From Alcaligenes faecalis (GTDB taxonomy: Bacteria; Pseudomonadota; Gammaproteobacteria; Burkholderiales; Burkholderiaceae_B): 64,000 bases of DNA. Every line of letters starts with the position of its first letter. The stretch's first letter is position 1. The stretch lies in contig NZ_CP031747.1 of assembly GCF_005311025.1 (NCBI RefSeq), forward strand, positions 2,974,954 to 3,038,953, written 5' to 3'. A model generated the notes under the pieces. That model had not been told where the DNA came from. It saw only the letters and a list, made by a program, of their open reading frames with translations, and made no database searches. Of this stretch, positions 18,171 through 26,786 are shown piece by piece. The position numbers and the translations under genes are program-made.

Positions 18171-19343
18171 TCAGGGATACACAATCACAAAAGTTGCAGC
18201 CGCTTCCAAAGGCCCCGGTCTGACATCTGATTCGGTTTTATTGGGCAGCCGTACATACTGAGCGGTAAAACCGGTAGACAGTACAGCACCATCCGTCAGG
18301 GCCGGCCCTACAGAAGGCGCATAACGCGACGGCACCCAGGAGCCTGAAGGCGCAGGACCAAAAGGCAGGGGGTCAGATTCACCGCGATGAAACAAACGTA
18401 TCCCGACTGCCGGGTTGCTTGAGAGCAAATAATTTTTATTCGTTGCACTATCCCTGGTGTCGGTGAAATAGATATTCAGTTTGGTGTCTTTGGTACAACC
18501 CGTTCCCTCAATCAAGAAATGGGCTTGCCCTGACGCACCTGAAGAGCGACTTGCACCTGCAGGCACAATCTGACCGGGATCAACGGGTCCCAGAACCACA
18601 TTTTGAGTCAAGGTACTGGTCGAGAACTTACAGCTGGGCAAGGCAGGTTTGGGCAACTCAGGCACTTGCACGGTGCCGGTCAAAGCCGCCATGGGGTCCA
18701 CGAACCCATTAATACAAAGCTGTGCATTAGCCGTGCCCTTTTGATTGGCTGTCATAACAAGGACTTTATTGGCTTCAGTAAAGGTCAGTTTGCCGCCTTT
18801 ATATACCTTGTCATCAATAACCACCAGTTCAAAACTGTAGAACTGGGCCAGCGTGTAACTGGCCGTTGTTCGCGCTCGTAGCACAGAAATCCACGGGCTA
18901 CTGGAAATAATCGTTCCCTGCGGAGCACTTGGTCCGATTGGCGTCAAAGAGACAGTGGAGGCGTACCCCGCCCAGCGAACGACCAAACCCAACCCTGGCA
19001 TCCCACTCAAGGGAACTGCTTGATAAGCGTTATCCACTATCTGCCCGCTTGCATAGACATCCACTGTTTCGCCGTGGGCAATGGGCATGTAGTACTCAGC
19101 ATAGGCAGACGTACGCCCTACAATATCGCCATTTTTAAAGACGGTGCCGCTAGGGGCCATACTCCAGCTTGAGCGTGCCGTCAGGTCTCGGGACCTGAAA
19201 CAGCTCGTTGACTGAGCCTGGACCTGGCCCATCCCGACAAGCAAGGCAATGGGCAGCATCAATGCTTTAGCCCACACGAATCGCTGGCGGGAAAACTCCT
19301 GTTTCCTGAATATACGGTTCCACATATCACGCATCTCATTCAT
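18171..19343 (-). CDS. Fimbrial tip adhesin, two-domain (adhesin 1)
   Basis: The product has about 390 residues. A signal peptide (AKALMLPIALLVGMGQVQAQ) leads into an N-terminal receptor-binding-like domain with paired Cys (about 25-210). A linker rich in Pro (VPELPKPALPS) follows, then a C-terminal pilin domain ending in the beta-strand AAATFVIVYP typical of donor-strand pilins. A paralogue lies at 31804-32922 with the shared block FTDTR...KNYL.SS.P.VG.RL.HR and FGPAP.GS. It probably forms the tip of the fimbria encoded divergently. The start is uncertain: ATG codons at 19343, 19334 and 19325. An RcsB-like box lies 73 bp upstream. Confidence 0.78.
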   Translation of the reverse strand: MNEMRDMWNRIFRKQEFSRQRFVWAKALMLPIALLVGMGQVQAQSTSCFRSRDLTARSSWSMAPSGTVFKNGDIVGRTSAYAEYYMPIAHGETVDVYASGQIVDNAYQAVPLSGMPGLGLVVRWAGYASTVSLTPIGPSAPQGTIISSSPWISVLRARTTASYTLAQFYSFELVVIDDKVYKGGKLTFTEANKVLVMTANQKGTANAQLCINGFVDPMAALTGTVQVPELPKPALPSCKFSTSTLTQNVVLGPVDPGQIVPAGASRSSGASGQAHFLIEGTGCTKDTKLNIYFTDTRDSATNKNYLLSSNPAVGIRLFHRGESDPLPFGPAPSGSWVPSRYAPSVGPALTDGAVLSTGFTAQYVRLPNKTESDVRPGPLEAAATFVIVYP

Positions 19344-19386
19344 CAAAATTCGTTTCCAACCCCTATCGGGGCCAATTAATGATGAA

Positions 19387-19429
19387 ATTTTAAAAGCGCA
19401 GTCTATTCAATTATTTAAGATTATTCCTA
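19387..19429 (-). promoter_or_regulatory. RcsB-like box and promoter of adhesin 1
   Basis: TAAGATTATTCCTA at 19416-19429 differs at one base from the published RcsAB box TAAGAATATTCCTA. On the minus strand a -35 position (19410-19415) abuts it, and after 17 bp comes TAAAAT (19387-19392), 5 of 6 to the -10 consensus. Confidence 0.65.
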
Positions 19430-19564
19430 GAGTTATTTTTCCGCTCTTAATTGATACTCAAACCCAATCAAGCTTAATCGTCAAGAATTGCAAACCAAGC
19501 AAACAAGCCACTTGACAGAACAAAACAATTAAAAAAAACATTCTCAATTAATAGGACTGCATTT

Positions 19565-19607
19565 TAAGAATAGTCCTAAATCTTTTCCCCGATTGATTTC
19601 CTAAACT
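19565..19607 (+). promoter_or_regulatory. RcsB-like box and promoter of the major pilin gene
   Basis: TAAGAATAGTCCTA at 19565-19578 is one base from the RcsAB box. The -35 position (19579-19584) directly abuts it, and TAAACT (19602-19607) lies 17 bp downstream as a -10-like hexamer. The weak -35 fits activator dependence. The perfect outer arms are TAGGACT (19552-19558) and AGTCCTA (19572-19578). The surrounding 366-bp divergent gap (19344-19709) is strongly AT-rich. Confidence 0.65.
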
Positions 19608-19709
19608 TCAATTGTGCCCAAACAGAGCACACTCCTGGGAACCTTAGAGCGCCCCAAGGCGTACAACAAGGTTGCTTCGTTTGTCCAACAATCGGAAGTC
19701 AAATCAATC

Positions 19710-20273
19710 ATGAAAAAGATCCTTTTCGGCCTCACTATCCTTTCCGCTTTTGCTGCTGCCGGTGCTCAAGCCGAATCCACTATCGGTGCCCGCGGCAACA
19801 TCAACTTTGTAGGCAGCATCAACGCTGACAGTTGCACCGTGCGTTCTCCTGGTGCTTCCAGCTCCGGTGCCAACATGCTGGTCGATATGGGCCCTGTGTC
19901 GGCCAAGACTCTGGGTACGGAAGCGACGCCCGCTACCTCCGCAGGCGGCATCACCTCGATCTCCAAGAACATCGATATGCAGATCGAATGTGCCACCGGC
20001 ACCAAAGTTGAGCTGAAGCTGGCTCCTACCGCGACCTCCGGCAAGGGTATTGCTGTCACTGGCGGCGCCCAGAACGTGCAGATCATGCTGGTCAGCGACC
20101 AAACCATTCTGGACTTCACCAGCGGCACCGCCAAGCTGGAAGCTCCTTACGCTGACGGCGCCATCAACATTCCTCTGACCGCCTACTACACCCGCAAGGC
20201 CGGTGCTGAAGTTGCTGATGTTGTCGGTGGCCAAGCCAACGCGACCGTTGCCTACGAGCTGTCTTACGAATAA
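19710..20273 (+). CDS. Major fimbrial subunit (type 1 pilin family)
   Basis: This 187-residue pilin has a clear signal peptide (MKKILFGLTILSAFAAAGAQA) and a mature chain with the pilin disulfide pair (DSCTV and IECAT). It ends in an alternating hydrophobic strand, ATVAYELSYE. Pilins of this family are folded by a periplasmic chaperone and polymerised by an usher through donor-strand exchange; both genes follow. A GGAAG lies rather far upstream of the ATG at 19710, and the open frame extends upstream without family support. A large stem-loop follows the stop codon. Confidence 0.88.
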   Translation: MKKILFGLTILSAFAAAGAQAESTIGARGNINFVGSINADSCTVRSPGASSSGANMLVDMGPVSAKTLGTEATPATSAGGITSISKNIDMQIECATGTKVELKLAPTATSGKGIAVTGGAQNVQIMLVSDQTILDFTSGTAKLEAPYADGAINIPLTAYYTRKAGAEVADVVGGQANATVAYELSYE

Positions 20274-20286
20274 GACTGCCTGAACC

Positions 20287-20315
20287 TCTGGCGAAGGGTG
20301 ATCCCTTTCGCCAGA
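20287..20315 (+). other. Stable stem-loop between pilin and chaperone genes
   Basis: TCTGGCGAAGGG (20287-20298) pairs with CCCTTTCGCCAGA (20303-20315) with one bulged T and a TGAT loop. There is no T-run. Such hairpins in pilus operons protect the upstream pilin mRNA and reduce read-through, giving an excess of major subunit (inference). Confidence 0.6.
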
Positions 20316-20340
20316 ACCAACCCCTCAAGGAGAATGAACC

Positions 20341-21096
20341 ATGTCCATCTTAACTTTCAAGAAACTGGCTTTTGGATGTCTGGCCCTGAGCGCTGCGCTA
20401 TTGAGCAACCAGGCTCAGGCATCCATCTCCTTGAGCGGTACCCGCCTGATCCTGCCCGAGAAGCAGCAAGAAGCGTCCATTGTGGTTCGCAACGACAATT
20501 CGCCCATCCTGGTTCAGTCCTGGCTGGAAACGAATACCGATCACGATCAAGCAGAACTCCCCTTTGCCATTACCCCTGCACTGGTCAAAGTTGCCCCTAA
20601 CGGCCAGCAAGTGATGCGTGTGCTCTATGCCGGCGGTGACCAGGGCCTGCCTCGTGACCGCGAAACCGTGCTCTGGCTGAACATCCAGGAAATCCCGCAA
20701 CAAAGTCCCGGAGACAATCAGCTGCAGATAGCCATTCGCCAACGCATCAAATTATTTTTCCGTCCTGACGGCTTGCCCGGTTCGGCCGCCCAGGCCCCTG
20801 TCGATTTGCAGTGGTCCGTGGTCAACGCTCAGGGCGCACCTATGCTGGAGATCCACAACCCCAGCGCTTACCACGTGTCCATGTCCACCCTGCGCAATGC
20901 CAAAGGCCAGGAAATGGAAGACCCCGGCATGATTGCCCCTGGCCAGACCCGCCGCTTGCCCTTGGGTCGCTCCGGCGCACAAGACACCTTGCAGTTTCGT
21001 GCGATCAGCGACTACGGCAGCGCCGATCCCTATGAAGTTCGCCTGAACGGCCAAAGCAAAGTTCAGGCCCGCGCCTTGAGCTCGGACACTCCGTAA
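20341..21096 (+). CDS. Periplasmic fimbrial chaperone (PapD/FimC family)
   Basis: The 251-residue product has the signal peptide LAFGCLALSAALLSNQAQA and a two-domain immunoglobulin-like architecture. The conserved subunit-anchoring Arg is in SGTRLILP, and the Arg-Lys segment is RQRIKLFFRP. The G1 strand region NGQQVMRVLYAGGD is typical. It caps pilin subunits and escorts them to the usher. AAGGAG precedes the ATG. Confidence 0.9.
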   Translation: MSILTFKKLAFGCLALSAALLSNQAQASISLSGTRLILPEKQQEASIVVRNDNSPILVQSWLETNTDHDQAELPFAITPALVKVAPNGQQVMRVLYAGGDQGLPRDRETVLWLNIQEIPQQSPGDNQLQIAIRQRIKLFFRPDGLPGSAAQAPVDLQWSVVNAQGAPMLEIHNPSAYHVSMSTLRNAKGQEMEDPGMIAPGQTRRLPLGRSGAQDTLQFRAISDYGSADPYEVRLNGQSKVQARALSSDTP

Positions 21097-21225
21097 GCCG
21101 GCGGCACGACCCGCCGCCCACTCCCCGCTTCTCACGTCTGACCCTTTCGGCTACTGGCACCCGGCCAGTAGCAGGAGCCCTTGCACGTCTTCAAATCGTC
21201 AATCACGCCCCCTGGGTGCAGAGTC

Positions 21226-23901
21226 ATGTTCACAAAAAACCATCTGTTCTGCCATCGCATTCATCCCATCAGCCGCCAGCCACTGGCCGCGTTGCGGATT
21301 GCCTTGCTGCCCTGCATGGTATTTGCAGCTTGTGCTGCCCAGGCTCAGACGACCGCCTCCGTTACCGTTCCCGCTCCCGAAGAAAACAAGACAGAGCCCG
21401 TACAAGTTGCTGCTCTGGATAGCGGTGACTCCATGGCATTTAACATGGCCTTCCTGCAAGGCAACGCCTCCACCGCCGACTTGCGCACCCTGCTCTCGAG
21501 CAGCAACGTCGCTGAAGGCGTACAGCGCGTGGACCTGTACGTGAACCAGCAGCGTACCGGACGACGCGACATCACCTTCAAACGCAACCCGCGTACGGAC
21601 GAAAACGAGCCCTGCTTTGACCAGGAGATGCTCGAGCAGATCGGGATTGATCTGAGCAAATTGCCCGCTCCCGTGTCGGCCGAGTCCACCTGCTTGCGTC
21701 TGCCCGAAATTGTGCCTGACGCCACCGTGGTCTACGAAAGTGCCCAATTGCGTCTGCTGCTGAGTATCCCGCAGATCTACCTGAGCCCCAGCAAACGCGG
21801 TTATGTTGATCCCTCTTTGTGGGACGAAGGCCAGACAGCTGCCTTTGTGAACTACGGTGTCAATGTGCGCCGCGATCAAAGCAAAGGCATGTCCGCCACC
21901 AACCACCTGAGTGCAGACCTGCGCCTGGGTGTGAACATCGGCCCCTGGCGCATACGCAACAACTCCTACTACACCTCGGGCACCAATCGTTCCAGCTCCT
22001 TTACCAGCCAGAACACTTACGCCCAGCGCGATATCGTGTCCCTGAAAAGCCAGTTGCTGGCCGGGCAGACGTATACCCGCTCGCCCCTGTTTGACAGTGT
22101 GCGCTTTATGGGTGCGCAGATGCTCTCGGACGAGGCCATGCGCCCCGACAGCGAGCAGGGCTACGCGCCGGTTATCCGTGGCACGGCCGAAAGCAATGCC
22201 ACGGTGGAAGTACGCCAGAACGGCTATGTGATCTACACCACCAACGTCGCCCCCGGTCCTTTCGCCATCAGTGACCTGGCGCCCTCGGGCTCGAACGGTG
22301 ATCTGGAAATCACCATTATCGAAGCCGATGGTTCGCGTCGCATCTTGCGCCAGGCATTCTCTGCACCGCCCTTGATGGTGCGTGAAGGCCGCCTGAGCTA
22401 TGACATCGCCGCCGGTCAACTGCGCCTGAACGACGAAATGCAGGAGCGTCCCCACTTTGTCAGCGGCTCCATGCTGTATGGCGTCAGCGCCAACACCACC
22501 CTGGCCGCCGGGGTGCAGGTCTCCAAAGACTTCAATGCCTATTCCCTGGGGGTCGGCATGAACACCCAGTTGGGTGCGGTCTCGCTGGATGCGACCCGCT
22601 CCACCAGTCGTGTCCAGGGCCAGCAATCCCAGGGCACCAGCATGAACCTGCGTTACAACAAGTTCATCGAGGCTACCGGCTCGAACGTGTCCATCAATAT
22701 GCGTCACGACTTGAGCCGTGGCTATCGCACCCTGTCCGATCACGTCACCGCCACAGAAGCACCAGCGCACTTGCGCCTGTACGGTCAACGTGACTCGCGC
22801 CAGCGCATCGATGCCAATATCAGCCAACCTGTAGGCGGTGGCAATCTGTACCTGAGCGCTTCCTACAACAAGAACTGGGAGAACAACTCCTCCAATAGTT
22901 TGTCGGTGGGCTACAGCAACCATATCGGCAAGGTGAACTACAACCTGTCGTACACCCGTACCCGTAACCTGCAGTCTTCCTTTGGTCCTTCGCGCTCGCA
23001 CGACAACGCAGTCATGCTGACCTTGAGTATCCCTCTGGGCAGCGGACCAAATGCGCCACAAAGCTTTACCACGGTCAGCCATGACAATAGTGGCAATGCC
23101 GTCCAGGCTGGTGCCAGCGGTCTATTGCCTACCGAGCGCGAGATCAGTTACGCCGTTGCAGGTGGCCGCAGTGCTGCCGGTGAAAGCAGTACCTCGGTCA
23201 ACGTGGGAACAGCAAGCTCTTTTGCCCGTATGAATGCCGGCTACTCCTATGGCAATCAACACAGCTCCGGCAACTTCTCGGCCAATGGTTCGATTGTGGC
23301 GCATAGCGGCGGGGTGAACCTGGGTCAGGCTCTGGGCGAGACCATCATGCTGGCCAAAGTAGAGCCGCCTGTAGCCGGGGTAGGCGTATCCAGCCACGCA
23401 GGTGTCAAGACCGGCTCGAACGGCTACGCCATCATCCCCAATGCCACCCCCTACCGCAGCAACCACGTCAGCCTGGATACACGCAACGCCCCGCGCAATG
23501 CCGAATTCGACAACGCCGTGCAGCAAATCGTCCCTACCCGCGGTGCGGTTGCCCTGGCTACTTTCAAGGCCGAAGTCGGTTACCGCGTACAGTTTGAATT
23601 GCGCGATGAGCAAGGTGCAGCGTTGCCCTTTGGCGCCATGGTGCGGGATGCCGCCGGCCAGCAACTGGGCATGACCGACCCGCGTGGCCGTATCCTGACC
23701 ATGGTCTCCCCTGAACAAATGCGCGGCTATCTGGATATCAGCCGTAATGGTCAGCTGTGTCGCGCCCGCTACGAGCTGGCCGAACAAGCCGAAAGCCTGA
23801 ACTATCAGTTGCTTCGCCTGAACTGTGTCAAGCGTGAACCCGATCCCATGCTGCCCGGCGATCTGGCCAAACAAGGCGCAAGCCAGGACGGAACAGTATG
23901 A
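21226..23901 (+). CDS. Outer-membrane fimbrial usher (FimD/PapC family)
   Basis: The 891-residue product has a signal peptide (ALRIALLPCMVFAACAAQAQ), an N-terminal chaperone-binding domain starting at FNMAFLQGN, and a long 24-strand barrel. A plug is followed by the C-terminal domains, with two Cys near the end (GQLCRARYEL, LRLNC). ATG 21226 is chosen; the TTG at 21181 would place extra residues before the signal peptide. The usher secretes and assembles the pilus. Its stop overlaps the start of the first kinase gene by 4 bp, which ties the regulators to the structural operon. Confidence 0.92.
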   Translation: MFTKNHLFCHRIHPISRQPLAALRIALLPCMVFAACAAQAQTTASVTVPAPEENKTEPVQVAALDSGDSMAFNMAFLQGNASTADLRTLLSSSNVAEGVQRVDLYVNQQRTGRRDITFKRNPRTDENEPCFDQEMLEQIGIDLSKLPAPVSAESTCLRLPEIVPDATVVYESAQLRLLLSIPQIYLSPSKRGYVDPSLWDEGQTAAFVNYGVNVRRDQSKGMSATNHLSADLRLGVNIGPWRIRNNSYYTSGTNRSSSFTSQNTYAQRDIVSLKSQLLAGQTYTRSPLFDSVRFMGAQMLSDEAMRPDSEQGYAPVIRGTAESNATVEVRQNGYVIYTTNVAPGPFAISDLAPSGSNGDLEITIIEADGSRRILRQAFSAPPLMVREGRLSYDIAAGQLRLNDEMQERPHFVSGSMLYGVSANTTLAAGVQVSKDFNAYSLGVGMNTQLGAVSLDATRSTSRVQGQQSQGTSMNLRYNKFIEATGSNVSINMRHDLSRGYRTLSDHVTATEAPAHLRLYGQRDSRQRIDANISQPVGGGNLYLSASYNKNWENNSSNSLSVGYSNHIGKVNYNLSYTRTRNLQSSFGPSRSHDNAVMLTLSIPLGSGPNAPQSFTTVSHDNSGNAVQAGASGLLPTEREISYAVAGGRSAAGESSTSVNVGTASSFARMNAGYSYGNQHSSGNFSANGSIVAHSGGVNLGQALGETIMLAKVEPPVAGVGVSSHAGVKTGSNGYAIIPNATPYRSNHVSLDTRNAPRNAEFDNAVQQIVPTRGAVALATFKAEVGYRVQFELRDEQGAALPFGAMVRDAAGQQLGMTDPRGRILTMVSPEQMRGYLDISRNGQLCRARYELAEQAESLNYQLLRLNCVKREPDPMLPGDLAKQGASQDGTV

Positions 23902-26690
23902 GGCCTGTTCAGCTAAGAGGCAGCCCCATGCGAGAGAACCTGCCCTGCATGCAGGTTCCTCGCTTTCCCAGCGTCTTGCTGGGTGCCTTGTCCTTAATCC
24001 TTATCCTGTGTGCCTCCTTGGGCACCGGGGCATATCTGTATGCATCGGCTACGCACCTGATTTCCGAGTATCGTCGGCAACTGAACGGTGCTGCCGACCA
24101 CGCCCAATTATTTTTTGACCAGCGTGAGGTCCTGCTGCGCGCCGTGGCCGCAGCAGCGGTTTCTCCCGACACCGTGCAGCTCTCGTCCAATAGACAAAAC
24201 CTGGAAACGCTCGACACCCCGAATAATGGCTCAGCCGATCACTACGTCTTTTTACTGACGCGCCGCCATTGGAATGCCATCCATCGCACAGGCACCTTGC
24301 GATACAGCGAGCTGGATCCTGCCCGAGACTACCGTCTGGAGCGCGACGGCCAGCGCCGGTTCTGGGAACCACAGGTGGATGCGCTAGCCACACGCCTGAA
24401 CACCATCAATAAACAGCCTCACGCCCGGCAAGTTCCCGTGCTCTGGCTACACCAGGACAATGACTCTTTCTCGCAGTTGGTGGCTTACACCCCGATAGAC
24501 AGAGAAAACCGTCAGGGAGCCTGGTTGGGTCTTGAACTGAACAATATCGACCGCGCCCTGACCTTGACGCCACCACCACCTGGCACGGAATACATTTTGT
24601 TCGATATACGCGGGCAAGCTGTTTTGTACAGCAGCTCCCCGCCTGATGCGTCCGAGTTGCGCTGGATTCAGCAGGACTACTTTGGTTTTGACGGCAAAGG
24701 CTGGCCCAAACATATCATCCTGAGCAAATCCATTGGGACGGGCGGCCTGCGAGTACTCTACGCCCTGCCCACCAAACAGTTATTGCACGATGGCCGCAAT
24801 GCCTTGATCACGGCCTTGCTGACCCTCACCGTCTTTACCACCGTTGTTCTGGTCGGCGCTTGCCTGATACGGAGGCGCTTGTTGCTGCCTGCGCGCCAGC
24901 AGCAACAAAGCCTGGTCGATAGCGTGTCCTTGAATCGCAAGCTGGTTGCCATGGCTCCTGTCGGCCTGGCCCTGGTCGACGCCCAAGGTGAAGTGGTTTT
25001 TCAAGAAAACCTGCAGGCACGCACCTGGATGCAAGGTGATGATCAATGGCGTACACGCTTACCCGGTGAGCATGACCCCAGCACATGCACCGACGTTACC
25101 CTGAAGGATGGGCGCAGTGTACGTGTCCATGCCATCAGCTTGCATTACCGCGGACAGCCCGCGGCTCTGTGCTCCATTATTGACGTCACCGCTGAGAAAG
25201 CCGAAGAGGCTGCCCTGCGCCACTCCCGCCAACTGGCCGAGAACGCCAATATCGCCAAAACTCAATTCCTGACCACCATGAGTCATGAAATCCGCACGCC
25301 CCTGTACGGAATTCTAGGGACGCTGGAGCTCCTGTCTCTTTCCGAAAAGCAGCAACACCCTTCGCCCTATCTGGACACCTTGCGCCGCTCGGCCGAAACA
25401 CTGTTCCGGGTAGTGGGTGAATCGCTGGACCTGTCTCGTATTGAAGCGGGGCACGTCACCCTGGAACCGCGCGAATTCTGTGCGCAGGAGCAGGTGGATG
25501 AAACTATTGCAGCGTTTGCTGCAACCGCACAAAACAAGGGCTTGCTACTGTATTCCATCACCCCTGTCAGGGCCCTGGTTCCCACTATTGGTGATCCCCT
25601 GAAGATTCGCCAGATTCTGAGCAACCTGATCAGCAATGCCATCAAGTTCACCACTTCTGGCCATGTGGTGCTGCGTCTGCATACTGAACCCCAGCCGGGC
25701 AACCGCCTGTCACTGCGCTTTCAGATTACGGACTCCGGACAGGGCATCAGTGCAGAGGTTCTGCCCAAACTGTTCCTGCCCTATTTCAGCCTTAACGAAG
25801 GTGGTGCCAACAAGCAGCCTGGCACGGGTCTGGGCTTGCCCATTTGTCAGCGCCTGGCCAGCCTGATGGGCGGCTCTCTGTCTGTGGTCAGTGAACCGGG
25901 CCTCGGCACCAGTATCACGTTCGAAGTGATTCTGCCTGTGGCCTCCCCGCCCGGCACAGCTCCGGCTCCCGAGTCCAAATTGGCATTCCGCCCCGTCTAT
26001 GTGACTGGAGACATCCCGGAAATCGTCTCCAACGTCAGCAAATGGCTCCGTCATTGGGGTGCCTATGCCCTGCCCTACACCGGGCAAGTCGCCAAACCGG
26101 GGGCTGTGCTGGTGCATAGCTGGCCGTCTTTTGCCACCAGTACACCTGAGTGGACAGGCCGCCAGGTCATGGTTCAACCCAATACCCAGACCCAAACCCC
26201 TCAAGCCGATAATCCTGACTGCTTCTACACTGCCTCGACCGCCATGGAACACATCATGCAAGCGGTGCAGCAGGCTCAAGCGCTCGATTGCGCGCCTCAG
26301 CCGACCAAAGAGACATTAAAACCCTCCGTACGCCCCCAACGTGTACTGGTCGTGGACGACAACCCGGTTAACCGGCAAATTCTTCAGGAGCAATTAACTT
26401 TGCTGGGCTGCACGACTCATCTGGAAGCCAGCGGCGAAGCCGCCTCGACACTGGCAAACAAAGATCAATTTGATATTGTGTTTACAGACCTGTTCATGCC
26501 CGGCATGGACGGCTACTCTCTGGCCCGCGCCTTGCGTTCGGAAGGCTACCAGGGACGCATTATTGGCATTACCGCCAATGCCATTTTGGATAAAGACAAA
26601 GAATGGTCAGCCGCAGGCATGGATGCCCTGCTGATCAAACCTCTGCCCATGGCCGCCTTGCGCGACAGCCTGCAGCCTCCGACCTTCTAA
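23898..26690 (+). CDS. Hybrid sensor histidine kinase 1 (RcsC-like, no Hpt)
   Basis: The 930-residue inner-membrane protein has TM1 at about 28-52, a periplasmic sensor of about 245 residues, TM2 at about 300-322 and a PAS-like linker. HisKA follows with His463 (TMSHEIRTPLYG), then HATPase_c (ILSNLISNAIKFT, DSGQGIS, GTGLGLPICQ), and an inter-domain region with VSKWLRHWGAYA. A receiver ends the protein, with Asp864 in FTDLFMPGMDGY. The inter-domain segment resembles in position and pattern the ABL domain of RcsC. There is no C-terminal phosphotransfer domain, so it needs an external Hpt, presumably that of kinase 2. It could start at the ATG 23928. The 4-bp overlap with the usher gene suggests coupling. 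Confidence 0.87.
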   Translation: MRPVQLRGSPMRENLPCMQVPRFPSVLLGALSLILILCASLGTGAYLYASATHLISEYRRQLNGAADHAQLFFDQREVLLRAVAAAAVSPDTVQLSSNRQNLETLDTPNNGSADHYVFLLTRRHWNAIHRTGTLRYSELDPARDYRLERDGQRRFWEPQVDALATRLNTINKQPHARQVPVLWLHQDNDSFSQLVAYTPIDRENRQGAWLGLELNNIDRALTLTPPPPGTEYILFDIRGQAVLYSSSPPDASELRWIQQDYFGFDGKGWPKHIILSKSIGTGGLRVLYALPTKQLLHDGRNALITALLTLTVFTTVVLVGACLIRRRLLLPARQQQQSLVDSVSLNRKLVAMAPVGLALVDAQGEVVFQENLQARTWMQGDDQWRTRLPGEHDPSTCTDVTLKDGRSVRVHAISLHYRGQPAALCSIIDVTAEKAEEAALRHSRQLAENANIAKTQFLTTMSHEIRTPLYGILGTLELLSLSEKQQHPSPYLDTLRRSAETLFRVVGESLDLSRIEAGHVTLEPREFCAQEQVDETIAAFAATAQNKGLLLYSITPVRALVPTIGDPLKIRQILSNLISNAIKFTTSGHVVLRLHTEPQPGNRLSLRFQITDSGQGISAEVLPKLFLPYFSLNEGGANKQPGTGLGLPICQRLASLMGGSLSVVSEPGLGTSITFEVILPVASPPGTAPAPESKLAFRPVYVTGDIPEIVSNVSKWLRHWGAYALPYTGQVAKPGAVLVHSWPSFATSTPEWTGRQVMVQPNTQTQTPQADNPDCFYTASTAMEHIMQAVQQAQALDCAPQPTKETLKPSVRPQRVLVVDDNPVNRQILQEQLTLLGCTTHLEASGEAASTLANKDQFDIVFTDLFMPGMDGYSLARALRSEGYQGRIIGITANAILDKDKEWSAAGMDALLIKPLPMAALRDSLQPPTF

Positions 26691-26786
26691 ACCAGCCCGA
26701 CCAGCCACAAATGCTACGGCGCTACCGCGGCGCAGGGCGGTATGATACGGCAGGAATTGCCCAAATCGGCGACCTCACGGAGAACC

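Noticed and set aside
21199-23082. 627-codon minus-strand open frame opposite the usher
   Set aside because: Composition is that of an antisense shadow (Gly/His/Gln-rich) while the usher on the plus strand has all expected domains.
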